Shown here in pieces: positions 31,122 to 31,161 of a stretch of DNA of 31,161 nt. The DNA comes from an uncultured Bacilli bacterium. GTDB taxonomy: Bacteria; Bacillota_I; Bacilli_A; RF39; UBA660. Each line of letters begins with the position of its first letter. Positions within the stretch are counted from its first letter, which is position 1. The notes under the pieces are model-generated. The model searched no databases. It was given only the letters and a program-made list of their open reading frames with translations, and had not been told where the DNA came from. The position numbers and the translations under genes were made by a program. The stretch is taken from the NCBI GenBank assembly GCA_944363995.1, contig CALVVV010000003.1:1-31161 (forward strand), written 5' to 3'.

Positions 31122-31161
31122 TTACATTACCTCCATAATTTCATCTTCAAAATAATATTCT
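31122..31161 (-). CDS. mod: 3' end of a second Type III mod gene (runs off right edge)
   Basis: The last 12 codons of an open frame are seen: EYYFEDEIMEVM and TAA (31122-31124). This matches the C-terminus of the complete Mod (EYYFEDEIMEII), and 30 nt (31132-31161) are identical to 27085-27114. The stop is directly followed by the res ATG, the classic mod-res junction. Everything upstream is outside the window. Confidence 0.85.
   Translation of the reverse strand, partial: EYYFEDEIMEVM

Overview
The window is very A+T-rich and its codon use, operon order and signals are those of a Firmicute of class Bacilli. Evidence includes a CotE spore-coat protein homologue, rpsP-khpA, uppS-cdsA-rseP, rpsO-pnp, an NatA/YhaQ-like exporter, sigma-A promoters close to consensus and encoded CCA on three tRNAs. 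TGA is a stop codon (for example after rseP and the YugP-like peptidase), so this is not a Mycoplasma-type code. A low-GC gut lineage near the Erysipelotrichales/RF39 groups is my inference; the sequence does not prove it.

Layout. 1-308 is AT-rich with at most a gene remnant on the minus strand. 309-4488 carries cotE, then rpsP-khpA, then a coupled uppS-cdsA-rseP-small ORF series (lipid carrier, phospholipid precursor, site-2 protease). 4488-7118 holds an ABC-2 type exporter pair and a Nudix hydrolase. tRNA-Leu(GAG) follows, then a large ATPase-permease fusion exporter (7245-9791) and a small orphan gene. 10313-11210 is non-coding on the plus strand and has a minus-strand tRNA-Ile2(CAT)-tRNA-Leu(TAG) unit with its own promoter and terminator. 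11211-13008 holds a membrane protein with a degenerate J-domain, whose last 67 codons and terminator are duplicated exactly. A 324-bp hairpin-rich element with short inverted ends lies between the two copies. cysS, a zinc peptidase and truB follow as an overlapping run, then an orphan gene, rpsO-pnp and another orphan that meets a HIT gene head-on.

20687-26241 holds a cysteine desulfurase and then apbE, a NusG-domain-II protein, a Gx-family membrane protein and a small FMN-binding-type lipoprotein, followed by a response regulator and sensor kinase. The four middle genes look like a reduced flavin-based extracellular electron transfer set: ApbE would flavinylate the lipoprotein, and the two membrane proteins match the EetA/EetB types. 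The lipoprotein's acceptor motif is unusual (S-R-C-T instead of S-G-A-T).

The right end (27075-31161, minus strand) is accessory: a Type III restriction-modification locus. A complete res is followed by a complete mod. The last codons of a second mod, identical over the visible 30 nt to the 3' end of the first, run off the right edge, so the locus is mod-res-mod.

Recurring themes are very compact expression signals: stop codons inside terminator hairpins, terminators that supply the next promoter's -35 box, and several predicted leaders of only about 9-13 nt. Two orphan genes 4.8 kb apart share almost the same promoter and leader.
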